Origin: CAYJIX01 sp964370375
GTDB lineage: Bacteria > Desulfobacterota > Desulfovibrionia > Desulfovibrionales > Desulfovibrionaceae
Reading direction: 5' to 3'
Length of the DNA: 10,353 nt
Assembly: GCA_964370375.1 (NCBI GenBank)
Contig: CAYJIX010000070.1
Location: forward strand, 1 to 10,353
Made by a program: the position numbers and the translations under genes. The notes under the pieces are model-generated. The model saw only the letters and a list, made by a program, of their open reading frames with translations. It did not search any database and was not told where the DNA came from. Shown piece after piece: positions 6,994 to 10,353 of this stretch (position 1 is the stretch's first letter; each line of letters begins with the position of its first letter).

Positions 6994-7421
6994 GGCAATG
7001 ATCTTAATATATAGGAAAGGCGTAAGTATAGAAAGATTGAACCGGCACAGGGTCAGCGTTCAAACAAGAAAAAATGCGCTTTCTTATATTTTACATTGTC
7101 ATTACAAGGATCAATTTTTTGCAGGAGCCTCTTTTTCTGCTCGCACCGAAGGTGACCTGGGCCGGCTGTTCAAAAGGGCAATATGCGGCGTCAGGTGTTT
7201 CCCTTGCCTCTCCTCCTCTTTATGTGCCTGCACGACAAATAAAAAAGGGCTGTATACTTTGTCAGGCTCGTTTTTTGCTTCGGTCATGTATGTCTAAACA
7301 ACCTTTGCTTCGCAAAAAAACGTTGCCCTCTTCGCATCCAGCCCTTTTTGAACGACTGTTCCGCCGCCTGCATAAGATTAAGGTTTGTGTAAGGGAAGAA
7401 GGTACCCCCCTCACGCCTCAC
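6994..7421. other. Gene-free intergenic stretch between tupA and the signalling cassette
   Basis: No reading frame here shows a recognisable domain, a good ribosome-binding site and sensible codon use together. Plus-strand frames of 99 and 171 codons exist, but the longer one runs antisense into tupA. A 6-bp inverted repeat TTGAAC/GTTCAA (7037-7042, 7058-7063) and a small CACC-GAA-GGTG hairpin near 7145-7155 suggest some RNA structure. No tupB/tupC remnant was recognised on the minus strand after tupA. A non-coding RNA or decayed sequence is possible. Confidence 0.5.
7242..7349. repeat. 108-nt nested inverted repeat, possible bidirectional terminator or MITE-like element
   Basis: AAAAAGGGCTG (7242-7252) is perfectly complementary to CAGCCCTTTTT (7339-7349). 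Inside, CGTTTTTTGC (7269-7278) pairs with GCAAAAAAACG (7312-7322) with one bulged A. The two unpaired segments between outer and inner arms are equal in length (16 nt each), so the whole forms one long symmetric hairpin with a central loop of about 33 nt. Read on the minus strand the outer arm ends in CAGCCCTTTTTTATTTG, so it could terminate tupA transcription about 70 nt past its stop. The size and terminal repeats would also fit a small non-autonomous element, but no target duplication is evident. Confidence 0.5.
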
Positions 7422-8243
7422 TTATTTTGCTGCGTTCGGGAAAAAGAGGGGCTTGCCCTCCAGGGTAAATTCGCCGATTTTTTGTTGGGCCGTTGGGCTA
7501 ACCCACCAGTTGATAAAAGCCTTGGCTTTATCCTGCTGTGCTTCGGGGCAGTTTTTGGGGTCAACCATCATAACACTGTATTGATTTAATAGGCTTTTGT
7601 CCCCTTCAACCAAGATGGTCAAGGGCGGGTTGCCGTTGTTGGCGGCTTCGTATTTAATAAAGGTGCCGCGGTCTGTGATGGTATAGCCGTTTTTTTCTGC
7701 AGCCACGCGAATGGTAGCCAGCATGCCTTGCCCTGCATCCAAGTACCAGGCCTGATCCTTACCCGGAACAGTCATATTGGCAGCAGTCCAAAGCTTTTTT
7801 TCGGCGTTATGGGTGCCTGAATTGTCCCCACGGCTGACAAAGGGAATTTTTTTGTCTGCAAAGGCTTTAAAAGCTGTGGGAATATTGGTTCCCTTTATGC
7901 CGGCAGGGTCAGATTTTGGCCCTATGAGTACAAAATCATTGTACATAACTTCACGGCGATCTGTGCCATAGCCTTTTTCTACAAAGGTTTTTTCAAGGGC
8001 CGGTGCGTGCACCAAAAGAACATCCACATCACAAGCTTGCCCATGGGCCAGGGCTTTTCCCGTGCCCACAGAAACCCAGCGCAGTTCAAAGCCGTTATCC
8101 TTTTCAAAAAGGGGCTGTAAGTATTCCAAAAGTCCAGTGTCTTGGGTGCTGGTTGTTGTTGCCATCATGAGCGGTTCAGCTTGTGCGGCATGTACGGGCA
8201 AGAGCAGGAGTGCGCTTGCAAAAACCAATGATTTCAGTGCCAT
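7422..8243 (-). CDS. tupA: Tungstate-binding periplasmic protein TupA (solitary)
   Basis: Periplasmic oxyanion-binding protein of 273 aa, the receptor of the TupABC tungstate ABC importer. Tungstate supply matters for enzymes such as W-formate dehydrogenases and aldehyde oxidoreductases. A signal peptide (1-22, cleaved after AQA) is followed by the family hallmark TTTSTQDTGLL (29-39), which begins the ligand pocket. Next come VGTGKAL (59-65) and SRGDNSGTH (137-145), whose Arg138 is a likely oxyanion ligand. Length is typical. AGGAG lies about 7 nt before the ATG, and a strong promoter stands just upstream. Unusually, no permease (tupB) or ATPase (tupC) gene follows; the next gene on this strand is over 600 nt away and unrelated. 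The partners may be encoded elsewhere, or the gene may be a separated copy. A molybdate/tungstate ModA-like or sulfate receptor is less likely given the TTTSTQDTGLL motif. Confidence 0.92.
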   Translation of the reverse strand: MALKSLVFASALLLLPVHAAQAEPLMMATTTSTQDTGLLEYLQPLFEKDNGFELRWVSVGTGKALAHGQACDVDVLLVHAPALEKTFVEKGYGTDRREVMYNDFVLIGPKSDPAGIKGTNIPTAFKAFADKKIPFVSRGDNSGTHNAEKKLWTAANMTVPGKDQAWYLDAGQGMLATIRVAAEKNGYTITDRGTFIKYEAANNGNPPLTILVEGDKSLLNQYSVMMVDPKNCPEAQQDKAKAFINWWVSPTAQQKIGEFTLEGKPLFFPNAAK

Positions 8244-8271
8244 ATGAGTCTCCTTAAAACGTTACTATTGT

Positions 8272-8300
8272 ATCATATAAATCCTTACAGGCTTTGTCAA
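8272..8300 (-). promoter_or_regulatory. Strong sigma70-type promoter of tupA
   Basis: On the minus strand a perfect TTGACA (8295-8300), a 17-nt spacer and TATGAT (8272-8277) lie 28 nt before the tupA ATG, predicting a start near 8265 and a short leader of about 20 nt. The AACGTT palindrome in that leader (8257-8262) could be part of a repressor site, but this is speculation. Confidence 0.75.
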
Positions 8301-8302
8301 CG

Positions 8303-8353
8303 AAAGCAGGGCCGCAAGGCAGGGCAGTAAAGCAGCTATCCCACTAAAGCAGC
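8303..8353. repeat. Repeated AAAGCAG motifs upstream of the tupA promoter
   Basis: TAAAGCAGC occurs at 8328-8336 and 8345-8353 (17-bp period), and the core AAAGCAG again at 8303-8309. They lie just upstream of the tupA -35 box, on its far side from the gene. Direct repeats in this position could bind a regulator; no known tungstate or molybdate regulator site is recognised. Confidence 0.4.
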
Positions 8354-8408
8354 ATAACGCGTTTTTAGTGTTTAGAATCTGAACAAACATACGATAAGAA
8401 TATGACGC

Positions 8409-8445
8409 CCAAAAATCCAAAAAAAGCGTACCTAAAAAAAGGATT
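8409..8445 (-). terminator. Possible weak terminator after rapZ
   Basis: On the minus strand AATCC (8441-8445), a T-rich 22-nt loop and GGATT (8414-8418) are followed by TTTGGG. The stem is only 5 bp with a large loop, so it is a poor intrinsic terminator, though it lies directly after the rapZ stop and before the tupA promoter, where one would be expected. Confidence 0.25.
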
Positions 8446-8459
8446 CATGCGCACAACGT

Positions 8460-9434
8460 TTAGCCAAGCTCCATATGCCTGTGTTCGATAAACACGCTAT
8501 AGTGTAGTTTTTTTAAGCGTTTCCCAAGAAGTTCTGTCAAGGCAACCGAACGGTGCTTGCCGCCGGTGCAGCCAATGGCAACGGCAATGCGGTAGCGTCC
8601 TTCGTCGTTGTATAGGGGAATAAGGCCGTCCATGAAGCGAAAAAAGCTTTGTTTAAACGCTTTGGCTTCAGGCGTGCCAAAAACATAGTTTACTACGGGT
8701 TTGTTCAGGCCGGACAAAGGGCGCAATTTTTCAACAAAAAAGGGGTTTGGCAAAAACCGAAGGTCAAACACCATATCCACTTCACGGGGCACGCCGTATT
8801 TAAAGCCAAAAGAGATCAAATTAACTTTCAGTAAGCGCAAGGAGGCCCTATCCACAGCCCAGCGTTCAAGGATACGGCGTCGCAGTCCATGGATGGAATA
8901 ATCTGTGGTGTCAATGATCATGTCGGCTTTTTTACGCAATGGTGCCAATTGTTCCACTTCTGCATCAATGGCACGTTCAAGGCCGCATCCATAGCCTTCA
9001 AGCGGGTGCGGACGCCTTGTTGTGGCGTAACGGCGTAGCAGCATGTCCTTTGTTGATTCAAGAAAAAGCAAAGACGGGCGATAGCCTTTTTCAACCAACA
9101 GGCGTGTGGTTTTTTCAAGATGTTCTGTAAAATTGGGACGTTGTTGGTCAAGGCCAAAGGCCATGCCGCGCAAGGTAGAAGAAAGCATGCCCTCGCACGG
9201 GGTAGTATGAAGAAGCTCCATCATGTAAGGCACAAGCTCCATCGGGATGCCTTCAACGGTTTTAAATCCAAGGTCTTCAAACACATGCAGAGCCGTGCTT
9301 TTGCCTGCACCTGAAAGGCCAATAATGATAACAAGTTCAGGCTGGGTTGAGGGGGCATCCAGGCGAGGGCTTGAAATACATTGTGCCTGATGTTGAGCCA
9401 CAAAAGCACCTGAAAAAGAATCAGACTTTGTCAT
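8460..9434 (-). CDS. rapZ: RNase adapter / nucleotide-binding protein RapZ
   Basis: Cytoplasmic P-loop protein of the RapZ/YvcJ family. In E. coli it binds glucosamine-6-phosphate and guides RNase E to small RNAs controlling glmS; elsewhere its targets are less clear. The Walker A motif is GLSGAGKST (39-47). The N-terminal kinase-like half continues through RGMAFGLDQQRP (89-100) and TTRRPHPL (138-145). The C-terminal domain shows SFGFKYG (208-214), DLRFLPNP (224-231) and GCTGGKHRSV (288-297), the expected ligand site. At 324 aa it is about 40 residues longer than E. coli RapZ, mainly because of some 33 residues before the first beta strand; no internal ATG would remove them. Its ribosome-binding site is the modest GGGG before TATATATG. 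Hpf lies upstream, but the ptsN gene common between them is missing. A terminator-like hairpin ends only 25 nt before the ATG. Confidence 0.95.
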   Translation of the reverse strand: MTKSDSFSGAFVAQHQAQCISSPRLDAPSTQPELVIIIGLSGAGKSTALHVFEDLGFKTVEGIPMELVPYMMELLHTTPCEGMLSSTLRGMAFGLDQQRPNFTEHLEKTTRLLVEKGYRPSLLFLESTKDMLLRRYATTRRPHPLEGYGCGLERAIDAEVEQLAPLRKKADMIIDTTDYSIHGLRRRILERWAVDRASLRLLKVNLISFGFKYGVPREVDMVFDLRFLPNPFFVEKLRPLSGLNKPVVNYVFGTPEAKAFKQSFFRFMDGLIPLYNDEGRYRIAVAIGCTGGKHRSVALTELLGKRLKKLHYSVFIEHRHMELG

Positions 9435-9459
9435 ATATACCCCGTTATACGCTAGCTAT

Positions 9460-9519
9460 AAAAAAGCTCCCCCATACTTTTTGATTGTATACATGACATT
9501 GCAAAAAGCTAGGGGGAGC
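9460..9519 (-). terminator. Strong two-part intrinsic terminator between hpf and rapZ, or attenuator of rapZ
   Basis: Minus strand: GCTCCCCC (9512-9519), then CTTTTTG (9502-9508), an 18-nt loop, CAAAAAG (9477-9483) and GGGGGAGC (9466-9473), directly followed by six T (9460-9465). The outer 8-bp and inner 7-bp stems are perfect, separated by a 3x3 internal loop. The GC-rich base plus T-run is a classic intrinsic terminator. It sits about 120 nt after the hpf stop and 25 nt before the rapZ ATG, so rapZ either needs readthrough or a start site in or after the hairpin. No good promoter was found within it. Confidence 0.8.
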
Positions 9520-9641
9520 ACTGGAAAACATAGACAAAACAGTGTGCTGATCGCTCCTAGATACAGCAAGCGTTCTGTTTGAGTGAGCCTTTGCTGTCAC
9601 TTTTGTATATCAACACAAAGGTGCGGCAAAAACGACAACGT

Positions 9642-10181
9642 TTATACACCAGGATCTATAAGGCCAAAACCGCCATTTTTACGAAGGTATATAACATTGA
9701 TGCGGTCTGTTTCGGAATTGCGAAACACCACAAAATCATAATCTTTAACATCAAGCTGCATGGCCGCTTCGTCGGGGCTCATGGGTTTTGGGAAATAGTG
9801 CTCGTCTCCGCGGTCTGTAATGGTGCTTTCATCTTCCGGAACAGGTTCGGTAAACACATCAATGGTGACATCTTTACGTGCTTTACGCCATTGGTCGCGG
9901 TTTTTGGCAATAAACTTTTTAACTTGCGCGCTCAACTTATCCAAAGCAAGGTCAATGCTGGCGTACATGTCTTCAGATTGTTCAACGGCTGTAATGTTGA
10001 TGCCTTCACCTGTGAGCAAAAAATCTGCTCGATGGCGAAATTTATCAACAGAAAGGGTAACTTGCGCCTCTAAAGCCGGATTTCTGCCAAAAAAGCGGCT
10101 GAGCTTTTCCATACGCCGACGTGCGTATTTGCGCAAATGTTCGGATGGCTCGAAATTTTTAAATAAAAATTGAATTTGCAT
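9642..10181 (-). CDS. hpf: Long-form ribosome hibernation promoting factor
   Basis: Ribosome-associated factor of 179 aa that in stationary phase or starvation binds the 30S decoding region and dimerises ribosomes into inactive 100S particles. The N-terminal HPF/RaiA domain spans about 1-100, with a basic stretch YARRRMEKLSRFFGR (19-33). A charged linker follows, and then the C-terminal dimerisation domain (about 128-179) with FPKPMSPDEA and VFRNSETDRINVIYLRKNGGFGLIDP. The presence of that domain makes it the long form rather than the short E. coli Hpf/YfiA type. GGAGG lies 6 nt before the ATG. The location next to rapZ matches the conserved rpoN-hpf-ptsN-rapZ neighbourhood, although the rpoN position is outside the window and ptsN is absent. 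The family call is firm. Confidence 0.95.
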   Translation of the reverse strand: MQIQFLFKNFEPSEHLRKYARRRMEKLSRFFGRNPALEAQVTLSVDKFRHRADFLLTGEGINITAVEQSEDMYASIDLALDKLSAQVKKFIAKNRDQWRKARKDVTIDVFTEPVPEDESTITDRGDEHYFPKPMSPDEAAMQLDVKDYDFVVFRNSETDRINVIYLRKNGGFGLIDPGV

Positions 10182-10203
10182 ACAAGCCTCCTTTACAGGT
10201 TAG

Positions 10204-10226
10204 GCAAACAGCATAAGGCTGTTTGC
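10204..10226 (-). promoter_or_regulatory. Stem-loop in the hpf mRNA leader
   Basis: GCAAACAGC (10204-10212) and GCTGTTTGC (10218-10226) form a perfect 9-bp stem with a 5-nt loop. On the minus strand it is followed by CCTAACC rather than a T-run, so it is not a terminator for that direction. It ends about 10 nt before the hpf ribosome-binding site, where it could stabilise the leader or bind a protein. Confidence 0.5.
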
Positions 10227-10246
10227 AAAAAAGAAACGTTCCTCAC

Positions 10247-10274
10247 TCTATAGTGACAGGCATGAACCTGTCGT
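10247..10274 (-). promoter_or_regulatory. Weak candidate hpf promoter containing a palindromic operator-like site
   Basis: On the minus strand ACGACA (10269-10274), a 16-nt spacer and TATAGA (10247-10252) make a poor but possible -35/-10 pair. The spacer contains the palindrome GACAGG-N6-CCTGTC (10255-10272). If the promoter is real, a repressor at that palindrome would cover it. Both parts are tentative. Confidence 0.25.
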
Positions 10275-10308
10275 GCTTTTCCCAAGCCGTTTTACCGACT
10301 TAGGCGGC

Positions 10309-10331
10309 ACAAAACCCCAAAGGGGTTTTGT
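10309..10331. terminator. Bidirectional intrinsic terminator at the right edge
   Basis: ACAAAACCCC (10309-10318), loop AAA, GGGGTTTTGT (10322-10331) is a perfect 10-bp hairpin whose arms end in T-runs on both strands. Read on the minus strand it would close a gene lying beyond the right edge, separating it from hpf. What that gene is cannot be seen. Confidence 0.65.
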
Positions 10332-10353
10332 TATCAACCCAGACAGGCAAAAG

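Noticed and set aside
223..7273. Shared 10-mer AGGCTCGTTT at 223-232 and 7264-7273 near both ends of the cassette
   Set aside because: Too short and without target-site or longer flanking identity to argue for element ends or attachment sites.
6998..7297. Plus-strand open frame of 99 codons
   Set aside because: No domain or ribosome-binding site; the residues look like translated non-coding DNA, and it covers part of the nested inverted repeat.
7074..7589. Plus-strand open frame of 171 codons after tupA
   Set aside because: Its last third runs antisense through the certain tupA coding region, the translation has no recognisable domain, and no good ribosome-binding site precedes it.
9445..9534. 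Minus-strand 28-codon frame (starting MFSSAPPS) through the terminator before rapZ, as a leader peptide
   Set aside because: The only AGGAG is about 20 nt too far upstream and there is no codon run typical of attenuation; the frame is probably chance.
1..10353. CRISPR array, tRNA/rRNA, known riboswitch, transposase or integrase
   Set aside because: No regularly spaced repeats, no cloverleaf with anticodon and CCA-type end, no recognised riboswitch core, and no recombinase motif was found.

Overview
The window looks like a chromosomal segment of a sulfate-reducing Desulfovibrionales-type bacterium with low to moderate GC. The inference rests on a long-form Hpf next to RapZ, a TupA-type tungstate-binding protein, a TRAP-type periplasmic binding protein and a c-type-haem sensor of the DUF3365/Tll0287-like family. 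The species cannot be named from the sequence alone. All six genes I can support lie on the minus strand, so transcription runs from right to left.

Right side (about 10353 down to 7422), housekeeping part: a bidirectional hairpin terminator (10309-10331) closes whatever gene lies beyond the right edge. Then come hpf (ribosome hibernation), a structured 207-nt spacer with a strong terminator-like hairpin, rapZ (ATP-binding, GlcN6P/RNA-regulating adapter) and a solitary tupA with a near-perfect sigma70-type promoter. The ptsN gene often found between hpf and rapZ in proteobacteria is absent, and no tupB/tupC permease or ATPase gene follows tupA.

Middle (7421 to 6801): about 620 nt without a convincing gene. 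It holds a 108-nt nested inverted repeat, a 14-bp direct repeat around a candidate promoter, and a hairpin over the ribosome-binding site of the next gene.

Left side (6800 to 286), signalling cassette: three codirectional genes, visibly more AT-rich than the housekeeping part. They encode (i) a 958-aa membrane protein with two periplasmic binding-protein-like domains, a ruined GGDEF domain and an EAL domain that keeps its catalytic residues (predicted c-di-GMP phosphodiesterase); (ii) a TRAP DctP-family solute-binding protein with no DctQ/DctM membrane genes; (iii) a 795-aa membrane protein with a periplasmic CxxCH haem domain followed by histidine-kinase, receiver and Hpt-like domains. In the third protein each phospho-accepting residue appears replaced: H-box His by Gln249, receiver Asp by Leu593, Hpt His by Arg742. 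My reading, which is inference, is a periplasmic solute/redox sensing module that acts on c-di-GMP by protein-protein contact rather than by phosphotransfer.

The leftmost 285 nt have no gene. They contain a 12-bp tandem repeat at the edge, a GC-rich REP-like palindromic element and two weak hairpins that could terminate the cassette. No tRNA, rRNA, CRISPR array, transposase or integrase was seen.
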